Origin: Dromiciops gliroides
Lineage: Eukaryota > Chordata > Mammalia > Microbiotheria > Microbiotheriidae
Length of the DNA stretch: 64,000 nucleotides
Direction: 5' to 3'
NCBI RefSeq assembly: GCF_019393635.1
Contig: NC_057867.1
Location: forward strand, 69,133,492 to 69,197,491
The first letter of the stretch is position 1, and each line of letters opens with the position of its first letter. This document shows, piece after piece, positions 10,945-21,760 of the stretch. The position numbers and the translations under genes are program-made. The notes beneath the pieces were generated by a model that was not told the origin of the DNA, ran no database searches, and was given only the letters and a program-made list of their open reading frames with translations.

Positions 10945-12430
10945 CAAAACATTTACTAAGCACCTACAGTTTGCCAGGCTCTGTGCACTAGGGATACAGA
11001 GAAAGGCAAAAACATAGTCTCTGACCTCAGCGAACTTACATTCTAATATGGGAGACAACATGCAAAGAACGATGTACATACAAGATCTATACAGGGGAAA
11101 TGGGAAGTAATTTTAGAGAGAAGACCCTTGCAGTGGAGGGGTAGAGGGAATAGGGAAAGACCTCCTAAATAAGGTGGACTTTGAGTCTTGAAGGAATTTG
11201 GAGAAACTAAGAGGTGGAGGCAGAGCATTCTAGGCCTGGGGGATAGTGGGTACAAAGGCATGGAGAAAAGAGATGGAGTGTTGTATGTTAGGAACAGCTA
11301 GTAGGTCAGAGTAGCTGATTCATATGGTGCATAGAGGGGAGTAAAGTATAGGCTAGAAAGGTGTGTGAAGGGCTTACGTTTAAAATGCCAAAGAATATTT
11401 CTGTTTGATCCTGGTGATCAGAGGGAGCCACTGGAGTTTATTGAGTAGGGGAGTGACGTGGTCACATTTGTACTTTAAGAAATTCACTTTAGCCCCAGAG
11501 TGGGGAATGGATTTGTATGAAGACAGGCCTGAGGAAGGAAGAAAGCTGTAATAATTCAGGTCAGAGGTGATAAGGGCCTGACCTAGGGTGGTAACTGTGA
11601 GTGAAGAATATGGGATATCTGTGACAGAGAATGACAAGATCTGACAACAGGTAAGCTTTGTTGGGTGATTGTGAATGAGGAGTTGAGGATGACACTGAGG
11701 TTATGAGCCTAGGTGACTGGGAAGATGCCAGGATGATATTTTGGGTAGTGCCCTCAATAACAAGGGGGACGTTTGGGTCAGATTTGGTTTGGTGGAAGGG
11801 AAGATAAAGAGTTTTGTTTTGGTCATGTTAATTTTGATGCCTAGAGGGCAAACAATTTGAGATTAATAGGCTATTGATGATTCATGAGTGTAGCTCAGGA
11901 GAGAAACTAGAGCTGGATATGTAAATCATATGGATGATATAGAGATGATCATTGCATCCATGGGAGCTGATGAGGTTACCAAGTAAGAAAATAAAATTGA
12001 AAAAGAGCAGAGGGTCTTAATGGACACCAATCCTTAGTGGCTATGGATGGTATGGATAAATAACCAGAAAAGAAGACTTAGAAGGAGGACTGGTGGAAAG
12101 GAGAGGAACCAGGAGAGAGAAGTGTAATGAAAACCTAGGTAGAAGAGAGTATCCAAGGGAGAGAAGGTAATCAGCAGTATCAAAGGCTGTGGAGAGATCA
12201 TGAAGGATGAGGAATGCAAAAGGTCATTATATTGGGCAATCAAGGGGTCTTGGATAACTTGGATAACTTCCCAGGGGATAGTTTCTGTTAAGTAATGAAA
12301 TTCAAAGCCAGACTCCAGAGTGTTTAGAAGAGAGAAGAGAGACCCCTACTGTAGATGGCCTTCTCAAGGAGTTTAGCCACAAAAGGTGCAGGGATATCTA
12401 TGATAATAACTTTGAAGGTCTTGTCTAGTT
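10945..12430 (-). repeat. Long L2 LINE copy, minus
   Basis: L2 3' complement (TACTAAGCACCTACAGTTTGCCAGG) running about 1.4 kb into ORF2 complement: GAGCCACTGGAGTTTATTGAG, GGGAGTGACGTGGTCAC, GGGTGGTAACTG, GAGATCATGAAGGATGAGG. One of the best preserved L2 copies here. Confidence 0.8.
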
Positions 12431-12716
12431 CTAAACTTATGGTGCTGAGAGCCTTAATCCTACAGAAAGTCAGTGTGTCACTTAAATGATGGAGCCGAGT
12501 CAGTTCATTACCTGAGTGCAATATCGGAATTGACCACCAGGGAGCACTCTACTTGCATCATCTTGATAGTTCTCTGGCTCATGTACTAACTACATCATAC
12601 TAGATCAATTTCTCATAGGAACCAGGTCAGCAGAGGGTACTAAGATCATGCCTAAGTTGCTTTTCATTTGGGTGCCCCTTTTCCCATTCCTCCCCTCCAA
12701 AAGGAGGCATCTGGCT
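12431..12716. other. No gene or repeat recognised
   Basis: Short non-coding interval between L2 and a MIR3-like copy. Confidence 0.5.
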
Positions 12717-12717
12717 T

Positions 12718-12930
12718 TAGGATCATAGATTTAGAGATGGAAGAGACCTTCTACACCAGCTAGTTCATCCTTCTCCTTTTAGCATTCCCCCTCATTTAGC
12801 TGAAGAAACTGAACCCTAGAGAGATTAAGTGACTTTCCCAAGGTCACAAGGCATTACCAAGCAGAGGCAGGACTTGAACCCAGGTCCACTGCTTCAAAAT
12901 CCATCATTCTGTCCCGTGTACCATACTGGT
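12718..12930 (-). repeat. MIR3-like SINE, minus
   Basis: AGGATCATAGATTTAGAGATGG ... AAGTGACTTTCCCAAGGTCAC ... TTGAACCCAGGTCC. Confidence 0.8.
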
Positions 12931-13674
12931 TTCAAACAATTCTGATTAACCCCTTTCTGGCTTCAAAATTAGTCTTGGAGATGCAATGAAGTATTGTTAA
13001 ACATTTTTAAATATGAAATCATGGGATTTGCTGTCTGTGTCTAGTTCTTACTCTATTTGGTATCCACTCAATCACCCACTGGTGAGTATTCAGAGACTTA
13101 GCAAGCTATGATCACACAGTTTATTGTGCATAGAATTAAGTTAAGTGAAAACTATAACAAAGACTCCTACATGGCAACATACACCTTCAACCCTTTCCTA
13201 GCTGCCCTCTCACTTTCTTCCTTCCTCCTTGGTGTAGCCAGGAGGAATCCTAACCACTTGCCCCATTCTCTGGATCATGGACTGGTTAGACTATGTTATG
13301 TTAGACCCTGGATAGACTATGTCTGTCATTCCAGGCTTTGAAGCTTTTCTCATGATGCCCAGTCTTCTGACTGACACTGATCTTGGTGCCTGTGTCTCTT
13401 TACATGGTCCCCGGTCGTTCCTAGCCCCTTTGGCCTCCCTCTTGGCAGAGGAAGAAAGAGAGGAAGATAAAAAGGGCATTGAAACATATGGCAAGCTGCC
13501 ATCCTTTTTTTCCTACTGTATGACAAGTTGCCCCCAAAACTCTAGGTGAGGGGGCAAAGGTAACCATTCTCCTGTGCCAAGATCATCAGAAATGGTTCTG
13601 ACAACCTTTTTTCCCAGTAATCTTCTCTCCAGGCACAAAAGAGAACATCATTTAGAGGGATGAAAGGGCAAGGA
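12931..13674. other. No gene or repeat recognised
   Basis: Mixed-composition non-coding sequence. Short frames exist on both strands but have no homology that I recognise. Confidence 0.5.
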
Positions 13675-13905
13675 GAGGCAGAGTGCCCTGTTGGATAGAA
13701 AGCTGGCCTCAGAGTCAGGAAGATCTGGGTTCAAGTTCCACACCTAACATGTACTGACTGTGTGACCTCAGATAAGTCACTTACCCTCTCAGTGCCTTAG
13801 ACAATTCTCTAAGATTAAGTTGCAGAGAAGGTGAGGACCTCAGTATATAGGTAAAGAACGTTCCTTTACAGAGGGATTCCCTAGACCACTAAAATAATAG
13901 GCAAA
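13675..13905 (+). repeat. MIR-like SINE
   Basis: GCTGGCCTCAGAGTCAGGAAG, GTGTGACCTCAGATAAGTCAC, then CAATTCTCTAAGATTAAGTTGCAGAGAAGG. The same 3' body occurs around the L1 at 15399. Confidence 0.7.
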
Positions 13906-13939
13906 GCAAATTCTCCCAGGCTACCATCCATAGTTACTA

Positions 13940-14045
13940 CCTGTTTTTGTATGATAAGCTTCATGAGGACAAGGACCGAGCCAAACTTCTGCTCTTCCCC
14001 AGACCCTAGCAGTGGGTTCTGCACATAGTGAATGCTTATTCAAAG
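13940..14045 (+). repeat. L2 3' end
   Basis: CTTCATGAGGACAAGGACCG ... CCCTAGCAGTGGGTTCTGCACATAGTGAATGC. Confidence 0.65.
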
Positions 14046-14930
14046 TTTGCTGGACCCCAAAATGTTTGAAAAATAAAGGGTAGGGCTACAAAAAGGGACA
14101 GCGAGGAAGGTGAGACAGTAGATAGTGTAGCACATGAGGAAGGAGGATTCCATGGGGAAGGGATCCCAGCCAGGATCAGGTTCAGTCTGTATCCAGGAGA
14201 ACAGATGGCCATTGTCCCAGGAATTATGGAATCATGAAATGGGACAGCACACAGGAAAGACTGGAGTGGCATCAGGGAATGAAGGTTCAGTCACCCTTTG
14301 AGAAGGCACTGAGCACAAGGGGGCAAAGGGTGGCTGAAGGTAGGGGATCCAGAAGCAGACAGTGTGGCAGCTGTGGGGAGGGGGAAAGTTACTGATCAGA
14401 GTTGGGAGCCCTTGAGCAGCATGGGCCTTTAAGAGGTGGGAGGTTGGGCTAGGGTTGAAGGTTTCATTTTTATAGGGTTTTGGGGGCATGGACTAATTCT
14501 TATTCATGCCACCTTAGGGTTAGTTCATTAACATATCCAAATCACCTCAGAGTTATCAGTTACATTTGTTTTTCTGCTGGTCTTCCTGTGGATGTCTGAA
14601 GCTTCTCTGAGATGTCGATAGGATTGGGCCAAAAGGCCCTGGCATCAAGCCCTGGATGGCTTCCCTTGCTTTAGCACAGATTTTCAGGAGATGAGTTTTG
14701 GTTAATATGAGATACAGTTTACAGATTTGATCTTTGGGCCAGTCTGGACTTGACTTTGGGGTTCCCCTTTGCAATCTCACTTCTTGTTCTTGTTAGCTTA
14801 TAAATTTACCATCCTGACTAGAAGGGGGTGGTGGTGGTCAGGGGCACTAGAACAAGACACAATTTGAACATAGGCCACTTCTTCTCCACCTCTACCCCCT
14901 TCTTTTGTATCTAAAACCTGGGAAAGTACT
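14046..14930. other. No gene or repeat recognised
   Basis: GC-moderate non-coding stretch. Two overlapping minus frames of 78 and 85 codons (14036-14489) are open but look like low-complexity Pro/Ser-rich chance frames. Confidence 0.5.
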
Positions 14931-14935
14931 GTATA

Positions 14936-15022
14936 CAGGGGATCCCAAAAGGGAGTTGGACATCTCTCTTGTTGACAATCGTTAGTGCAATCATACTGCA
15001 CTAAGACTTTTGGGACACCCTG
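14936..15022. mobile_element. Miniature mariner-like element
   Basis: 87 bp bounded by inverted termini CAGGGGATCCCAAAAG and CTTTTGGGACACCCTG, preceded by TA. The internal text CTGCACTAAGAC is typical of Tc1/mariner miniatures. Confidence 0.7.
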
Positions 15023-15398
15023 GATATTGACGCAAGTAGTCACTAGGGGAAATGGGTAAGCCAAGGTGCTCAGGACAAGTGTCAGTGCCAGAGAATAGAA
15101 ACTTTTTATGGTTCTTCCTTATTTTGACTAGCACACATATCTTTGGTATCAAGAGGATCAACCCTTTGACTTCAGCGTTAAATTTCCTGGTGCAAATGGG
15201 ACAATTGATATTTTGATCAATATGTTGGCTTGATAGTTTTCATAGAGAGACTGTATGCTATGGTAGGTAGGCCCAGTCTCAGAGTCAAGAGAATCTGGGT
15301 TAAAGTTCTGTCTCTGACCTAGCCTGGCTGTCTGCCAAGGACATCTCACAACCTCTCTGTTTAGTGCCCCAAACAACTCTCTAAGATTATGTATTGGT

Positions 15399-16784
15399 CT
15401 GCCTAAATTAATATACTTATTCAGTGCCATACCAATCAGACTACCTAAAAATTATTTTATACAGCTAGAAAAAATAATAACAAAATTCATCTGGAAAAAC
15501 AAAAAATCAAGAATATCCAGGGAAATAATGAAAAAAAATTCACAGGAAGGTGGGTTAGCGGTACCAAACCTGGAGCTTTACTATAAAGCGGCAGTCATCA
15601 AAACTATCTGGTACTGGCTAAAAAATAGAGTGGTAGATCAATGGAATAGGCTAGGCTCAGGAAATGCAGTAGTAAATGACACTAGTAATATAGTGTTTGA
15701 TAAACCCAAAGACTCCAGCTTCTGGAATAGGAACTCAGTATTTGACAAAAACTGCTGGGAAAACTGGAAGAGAGTATGGCAGAAATTAGGCATAGACCAA
15801 CATCTTACACCTTATACTAAAATAAGGTCAAAATGGATACATGATTTAGACATAAGAGGTGATACCATAGGTAAATTAGGAGAGAAAGGAATAGTGTACC
15901 TATCAGATCTTTGGAAAGGAAAACAGTTTTTGACCAAACAAGAGATAGAGTATATTATAAAATGCAAAATGGATGATTTTTATTATATTAAATTAAAAAA
16001 TTTTTGTACAAACAGAAGCAATGCATCCAAAATTGGAAGGGAGGCAGAAAGCTGGGAAACAATTTTTGAGGCCAGTGCTTCTGATAAAGGCCTCATCTCT
16101 AAAATATATAGGGAATTAAATCAAATTTATAAGAATCCAAGTCATTCCCCAATTGAGAAATGGTCAAAGGATATGAACAGGCAGTTTTCTGATGAAGAAA
16201 CCAAAGCTATCTATTCCCATATGAAAAAATGCTCTAAATCTCTAATGATTAGAGAGATGCAAATTAAAACAACTCTGAGGTACCACCTGACACCTATCAG
16301 ATTGGCTAAAATGACAAAAAAGGAAGATAATAAATGTTGGAGAGGCTGTGGGAAAATTGGAACACTAATGCACTGTTGGTGGAGCTGTGAGCTGATCCAA
16401 CCATTCTGGAGAGCAATTTGGAATTATGCCCAAAGGGCGATAAAGCTGTGCATACCCTTTGACCCAGCAATCCCACTTTTAGGTCTTTTTCCCAAAGAAA
16501 TCATGGAAGGGGGAAAGGGACCCACATGTACAAAAATATTTATAGCTGCTCTTTACGTGGTAGCAAGGAATTGGAAGTTGAGGGGGTGCCCATCCATTGG
16601 GGAATGGCTGGACAAGTTGTGGTATATGAATACAATGGAATACTATTGTGCCGTAAGAAATGATGAGCAGGAAGAGTTCAGAGAAACCTGGAGGGTCTTA
16701 CGTGAGCTGATGATGAGTGAGATGACCAGAACCAGAAGAACATTGTACACAGTATCATCAACATTGAGTGTTGACCTACTGTGA
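15399..16784 (+). pseudogene. L1 ORF2 C-terminal reading frame (truncated)
   Basis: The frame is open from the truncation point; the first in-frame ATG is at 15528. It encodes the region downstream of the L1 reverse transcriptase domain, beginning near LPKLIYLFSAIPIRL and ending STLSVDLL. The Cys-rich motif of L1 ORF2p is present as C-x3-C-x7-H-x4-C (CWRGC...HCWWSC, codons at 16335-16388). Endonuclease and catalytic reverse transcriptase domains are missing, so it is not an autonomous gene, although no stop or frameshift interrupts it. Confidence 0.93.
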
Positions 16785-17251
16785 TGGACTATATTCTTCT
16801 CACCAATGCAATGGTACAGAAGAGTTCCAGGGAACTCATAATAGAAGAGGATCTCCAAATCCAAGAAAAAAAAAAAGAAAGAAAGAACTGTGGAGTATAG
16901 ATGCTGATTGAACCATATTATTTCTTTTGTTTTGGGTGCTGTTGGTTTTTTTTTTTTTCTTTCTATTTTGAGGTTTTGCATCACTGCTCTGATTCTTTCT
17001 CTTGTAACAGGATTAATGCAGAAATAGGATTAATGTTATTATGTGTATATATATGTATATGTATAGAGATATATAGATATAACTTATATCAGATTACCTG
17101 CTGTCTAGGGGAGGGGGGAGGGAGGGGTGGGAGGGAGAAAAATCTGAAATTGTAAAGCATGTATAAACAAAAGTTGAGAACTATCTTTACATGTAATGGA
17201 AAAAATAAAATACCTCATACATTAAAAAAAAAAATTAAGAGGGAAAAAAAA
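15399..17251 (+). mobile_element. Young 5'-truncated L1 with 16-bp target duplication
   Basis: A LINE-1 3' segment: the last 462 codons of ORF2, a 3' UTR, AATAAA-type signals and an A-rich tail. It is flanked by the perfect duplication AAGATTATGTATTGGT (15383-15398 and 17252-17267). It landed inside an older MIR-like SINE, whose two halves resume on either side. The intact reading frame and perfect duplication indicate recent insertion. Confidence 0.95.
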
Positions 17252-17365
17252 AAGATTATGTATTGGTTGCAGACCGAGCTGCTGAGCTGCATTGGTAGAG
17301 AGAATTTTTACATGGGGAATTTCCCACACCAATGAAACCACAGACCCCCAAAACAATAGTCTATA

Positions 17366-17552
17366 CAGAGGCGTCAAACTCACAACCCCTGCAAAACTCC
17401 CGAGTGGAATCAGAACCAGATTAAATTATAATTGGATATAGTTTAACAAAATAAATAAAAATACAATATGACACAGATAATGATAATTTATAGTTTTCTA
17501 AGTCAATCTGAAACCCTCAAGGATCTGTTTCTATTTGAGTTTGACACCCTTG
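17366..17552. mobile_element. hAT-type miniature element, copy 1
   Basis: Inverted termini CAGAGGCGTCAAACTC and GAGTTTGACACCCTTG with an AT-rich interior (AAAATAAATAAAAATACAAT, TTTTCTAAGTCAATCTG). The same interior occurs at 55156-55322. Confidence 0.8.
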
Positions 17553-17556
17553 CTCT

Positions 17557-18053
17557 TGTGATGAAAGAATGAGATTTAGCAGATACTCAAAGGCCCACCT
17601 GGAGATTAATCTAGACTGATTGAATCAAGTGAGAGTGATTAACTGCTGATTAGCCTACTTCAAGTTAACTGGATTGTAATCACACCTTGAGAACACCTTC
17701 AGAACCAATGGATTTGGATGATGCCAACCAATCAGCTTGAAGCAGTGTGTAAGGACCACCTCTGTTCCAGACCTATAAAAAGCTTCCACAATTAGTTTGC
17801 TGGAGAGAGTTCGTGATTGAAGCAGGCTTGTGGCAGAGGACTTGAGGAAGAACCACACCAGACCAGACCAGACCAGACCAGACCAGACCAGACCAGACCA
17901 GACCAGGCTGGAACTCTAGGCTAAATAGGCTTTTTTCTTAACTTTCTGAACTCCATGGGAAAATCTGTATGCTTTAATAAATGTTTAATGCCCAAGGACT
18001 GGTGCTAAAGCTTCTAATTTAAGGCGACCACAATTTAGATTTTAAACATCACA
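17557..18053 (+). mobile_element. Solo-LTR-like element
   Basis: About 497 bp bounded by the perfect short inverted repeat TGTGAT ... ATCACA. Internally, in the correct order: CCAAT (17728-17732), TATAAAA (17774-17780), a pentamer array, AATAAA (17976-17981) and a GT-rich stretch after it. This is the layout of a retroviral-type long terminal repeat. No clean target duplication is visible and no gag, pol or env lies alongside, so it would be a solo LTR. No coding capacity. Confidence 0.6.
17856..17905. repeat. (CCAGA)n pentanucleotide array
   Basis: About ten perfect tandem pentamers located between the TATA box and the polyadenylation signal of the LTR-like element, that is, in its putative R/leader segment. 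Confidence 0.95.
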
Positions 18054-18129
18054 GTCTACACCATTGGATACTACAGTGATTCATCTATTGTATATGAGGA
18101 CTCATTGACTGGAATCCTTAGGCTCATAA

Positions 18130-18300
18130 GAATCATAGAATTTAGATCTGAAAGCTTCCTTGGAGGTAATTAATCCAACTCCCCCATTTAACAGATAGGA
18201 AAACTGCAACCCAAAGAGATTTAGGTGACTTATCTAAGATCACTTTGGCCATAAAGAATGCAATAAGGATTTGAACCCAGGTCTTTTGCTTTAGTGGATT
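18130..18300 (-). repeat. MIR3-like SINE, minus
   Basis: AGAATCATAGAATTTAGATCTG ... GATTTGAACCCAGGTC. Confidence 0.75.
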
Positions 18301-18413
18301 TAAATTGAAAGGAAAAGAGAGTTATTATTTTCTCCTTTCTGAATTTATTTTCTATTTCAGTTCTCAATTTACTGTGAGCTTCAATATCATTGGCTTGTTT
18401 CACCTGGAGAAGG

Positions 18414-18640
18414 TCTGTCATGTCTGACTCTTCATGAGCCCATTTGGGCTTTTCTTGGCAAAGATCCTGGAGTGGTTCGCCATTTCCTTCTCCAGCTCAT
18501 TTTATAGGTGAGGAAACTGAGGCAAACAGGGTGAAGTGACTTGCCCAGGGTCACACAGCTAGTGTCCGAAGCCAGATTTGAACTCAGGTCTCCCTGACTC
18601 TAGGACCAGTGCCCGGTCCACTGTGCCACCCAGCTGCCCC
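18414..18640 (-). mobile_element. MAR1-like SINE, minus
   Basis: CATGTCTGACTCTTCATGAGC, CCATTTCCTTCTCCAGCTC, CACACAGCTAG, ending CACCCAGCTGCCCC. Confidence 0.85.
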
Positions 18641-19053
18641 AAAGATGTAAGCAAGCATAGTAATCATACTGTATAAAATAGATAAGGGGTTCCTTCCTTT
18701 AAAAAGGTACTCAGTTCTGATATAGTCTTTAAAACCACACAAGCTAAGTAATTTGTATATCTGGAAATCTTCTACCAAGACCAAGGTCATGACTACTACA
18801 AAGTGAAAGTAATTAATGTCTAGATTACACATTGCTGCCCTATTCTTATTGAGTATCTTGCTACATTTCTAAGGCTAATTACTTTTTCTGACTGTGGCCA
18901 TCATGTCCCAAGTTCCATTGAATTATAAAGATAAATTTCACTGGGCCCTTACCTGGAAAGCTTGTGCCTTAAATTATAGTTCCATATTTGAGTAGTTCTG
19001 GGATCTCATTGGCATGAAGACTCTCTCTGCCTATACAGATTGCAGCTCATATG
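18641..19053. other. No gene or repeat recognised
   Basis: AT-rich non-coding interval. Confidence 0.5.
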
Positions 19054-19068
19054 ATAGGCATGATTTTT

Positions 19069-19211
19069 TTTTTTTAGTGAGGCAATTGGGGTTAAGTGAC
19101 TTGCCCAGGGTCACACAGCTAGTAAGTGTTAAGTGTCGGAGGCCAGATTTGAACTCAGGTACTCCTGACTCCAGGGCCAGTGCTCTATCCACTGCGCCAC
19201 CTAGCCGCCCC
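19069..19211 (-). mobile_element. WSINE1-like SINE, minus
   Basis: Perfect 15-bp duplication ATAGGCATGATTTTT (19054-19068 and 19213-19227). Head and tail are complete. Confidence 0.93.
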
Positions 19212-19257
19212 AATAGGCATGATTTTTAAATATGTCCACAAATCCCCTCCACAGGAT

Positions 19258-19355
19258 CATACTAATAGCTAACATTATGTAGCCCTTTAATGTTGGGAAG
19301 CCCTTTATGTGTAGCATCTCATATCATCATCACAAAAACCCTATGAGGTGGAAGC

Positions 19356-19403
<48 letters not shown>

Positions 19404-19549
19404 CTCCCATTTTATAGATGAGAAAATTGAGGCATAGATAAATTATTTGTTCAAAGTCACACAGTTTGGAAGTGTTTGGGGTAGTATTTGAATTCAGATC
19501 TTTTTGATTCCAACTTCAACACTCTGTCCACCACACCACTTAATTGCCT
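19258..19549 (-). repeat. THER/MIR-like SINE with (ATT)n expansion
   Basis: AATAGCTAACATTATGTAGC start, TTTTATAGATGAGAAAATTG middle, GATTTGAATTCAG end. The internal ATT run (19357-19402) has expanded to about 15 triplets. Confidence 0.75.
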
Positions 19550-19639
19550 CACTGGAGATTCTATAGGATACCATGGTGGTTTCCTCAATTTCATGAATGA
19601 TGATGTAGCCCTCATACTGTTTACTCTTGTGAAGTTATT

Positions 19640-19705
<66 letters not shown>
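19640..19705. repeat. (TACA)n(CA)n microsatellite
   Basis: Compound run of TACA then CA dinucleotides. Confidence 0.95.
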
Positions 19706-19708
<3 letters not shown>

Positions 19709-19851
19709 GCCCCTGGTCATTCATTCATGTCCTTGATGTTACTATGCCTCATGCCCCTTTTCCTGTGTATATCATCATTAGGAATATACTTCCATTCATC
19801 ATGTAACTTCCCATTCCCCTGTGAGTCACCTTTGAGGCCTATAATGCTTTT

Positions 19852-19990
19852 TTTTTTTTTTTGCGGGGCAATGGGGGTTAAGTGACTTGCCCAGGGTCAA
19901 ACAGCTAGTAAGTGTCAAGTGTCCAAGGCTGGATTTGAACTCAGGTACTCCTGAATCCAGGGCCAGTGCTTTAACCACTGCGCCATCTAG
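19852..19990 (-). mobile_element. WSINE1-like SINE, minus
   Basis: Perfect 16-bp duplication GGCCTATAATGCTTTT (19836-19851 and 19991-20006). It lacks the last head bases (GCTGCCCC), a small 5' truncation. Confidence 0.92.
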
Positions 19991-20084
19991 GGCCTATAAT
20001 GCTTTTAAACTAAAGATTGTGTCTAAACATGTCAATGTAACCTTAGCAAGACAAGTAGCAAATTCAGCTGTTGGGTTGTTTGTA

Positions 20085-20545
20085 TTTTAAGTCAGTCAAA
20101 TCAATTGGTCGGACTGATCCCTGGAAACAATTTGGAATCACATGAGAAGAAACAGTAAATTGTTCATAGCCTTTTGTGCAGTGATCCCACTCTTGGGCGT
20201 ATGTATCTCAAGAAGGTCAAAGATAGAAGGAAAAGTCTTAAAAATGCCAAAATATTCATAGAGAGAAAACCGGAAATAGTGTGGCTGCCTACTGATTTAG
20301 GGATGGCCAGACAAATTGTGCTATGCATATGCCCTTAGCACACACAGTGCCTGGCACATAGTTGGCACTTAATAAATGTTTATTTCTTGACTGACATGAA
20401 TGTAATGAAATACTACCATGCCCTAAGAAAAGATGAGTGTAAGGTACCCAGAGAAGCATGGGAACACTTGAAGGCCAAAGCAGAGGGAATCAGGCAAAAA
20501 CTACACAATGATTACAGTGACACAAAGGCAAACAATGCCAAGAGG
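20085..20545 (+). mobile_element. Decayed L1 3' fragment with L2 insertion or fusion
   Basis: L1 ORF2 C-terminal echoes (CAGTGATCCCACTCTTGGG, GGATGGCCAGACAAATTGTG, AATGAAATACTACCATGCC) are interrupted at about 20333-20395 by an L2 end (CAGTGCCTGGCACATAG). Confidence 0.65.
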
Positions 20546-20550
20546 AGACT

Positions 20551-20612
20551 AAATTTGGGCCAATTTAGTTCAACAAACATTTATTAAACACCTGCCAAGT
20601 ACAAGGAATTGG
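20551..20612 (-). repeat. L2 3' end, minus
   Basis: TTCAACAAACATTTATTAAACACCTGCC. Confidence 0.55.
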
Positions 20613-20889
20613 CAATGCTGCCTGATTAATTATAACCTTGGTTGGGGAGAATAGATGAGAAACCCTTTCCTCTTCTCTGTGGAGAGGTGAGGGACTGTGG
20701 GTGACTGGAAAGCTGTTGAGATTGCTTTGCCAGACCTCTACAGGAGGATTCATTGGTTGGGGAGATGTTGGGAAATGGATTGTAAAAACAAAAGACATCC
20801 ATTAAACTTTAGTGCCTTGCAATGACTGTAATTAAATCACCACTACTGTTACCTCTGAAAAGGGTGTGTGAGTGGATTGCCCATTGTTC

Positions 20890-21068
20890 TACTCCCCATC
20901 CCTGGGACTTCCCAGACCACAACTCTTTCCTTGCCACTGGCTCACTTGTAAGTGTGGTCTCCCCCTATTAGAATGTTAGCCTCCTGAGGGCAAGGACTGG
21001 TCTGGTTTTGTATTTGTTTCCCCAGCACTTAGCACAGTGCTTGGCATATTGTAAAAGCTTAGTACTTT
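20890..21068 (+). repeat. L2 3' end
   Basis: TATTAGAATGTTAGCCTCC, AGCACTTAGCACAGTGCTTGG. Confidence 0.7.
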
Positions 21069-21136
21069 TTTTATTGTTGTTCAAAATAAAAAGTCACTCA
21101 AATACATTTTCTTTAACAATATGGTAGACAAAACAG

Positions 21137-21378
21137 CCAGGTGGCACTGCAGTGGATACAGTGCCAGACCTGGAGTCAGGAAGACTCCTCCTGAGTTCAA
21201 ATCTGGCCTCAGACAGTTGTGTGACCCTGAACAAGTCACTTAACCCTGTTTGCCTCAGTTTCCTCATTTGTAAAATAAGCTGGAGAAAGAAATGACAGAC
21301 CATGCCAGTATCTTTGCCAAGAAAACCCCAAATGGGGTTACCATTAGTCGGACATAAACAAATAACAAAACAACAGAC
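21137..21378 (+). mobile_element. MAR1-like SINE
   Basis: Head CAGCCAGGTGGCACTGCAG, core TTTGCCTCAGTTTCCTC, tail AGTCGGACATAAACAAATAAC. Short duplication AGACAAAA. Confidence 0.8.
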
Positions 21379-21430
21379 AAAATAATAAGTTGATTGAATT
21401 TCTCTGTTTTGCTGGGTTTTTCTTGGTTAT

Positions 21431-21760
21431 TAAATAAGACCTCACATTTATATAGTTCTTTAAAGGGTCAAAGTGCTTTACACACATCATTTCATTTGAT
21501 CCTCAGAATGGTGCAGTGAATTTGGCCCTGGACATAGAGTCAGGAACACCTGGGTTCAAATTCCACCTCTGACACTTATTAACTGTGTGACCCAAGACAA
21601 GTTAGTTAACTGCTCTGTGCCTCAGTTTCCTCATTTGTTAAATGAAGGAATTGTCCTCGATAACCTTTAAAGGTCCCTTCTAACTCCAAATCCAGAGCCC
21701 ATATCTCCTGGATTCCAAACCCAGCATATTATCCACCAACTCTGGGGCTGCTTCTTGGTG
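21431..21760. repeat. THER/MIR (-) with MIR3 (+) inserted
   Basis: THER complement (CATTTATATAGTTCTTTAAAG) to about 21507, then a plus MIR3-like copy (CTTATTAACTGTGTGACC ... AAAGGTCCCTTCTAACTCC) to about 21700, then the resumed complement. Confidence 0.6.

Larger units (their letters stand above)
15243..17357 (+). repeat. MIR-like SINE split by the young L1
   Basis: The left half (15243-15398) ends CAACTCTCTAAGATTATG; the right half (17268-17357) continues CAGACCGAGCTGCTGAGCTGCATTGGTAGAG. Together they match the SINE at 13675-13905. Confidence 0.75.

Noticed and set aside
15528-16784. 418-codon open frame as a host gene
   Set aside because: It is the C-terminal part of L1 ORF2, with the L1 Cys-rich motif, 3' UTR, A tail and target duplications.
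17851-17910. CRISPR-like array at the CCAGA repeat
   Set aside because: Plain tandem pentamers without spacers, in a vertebrate genome.
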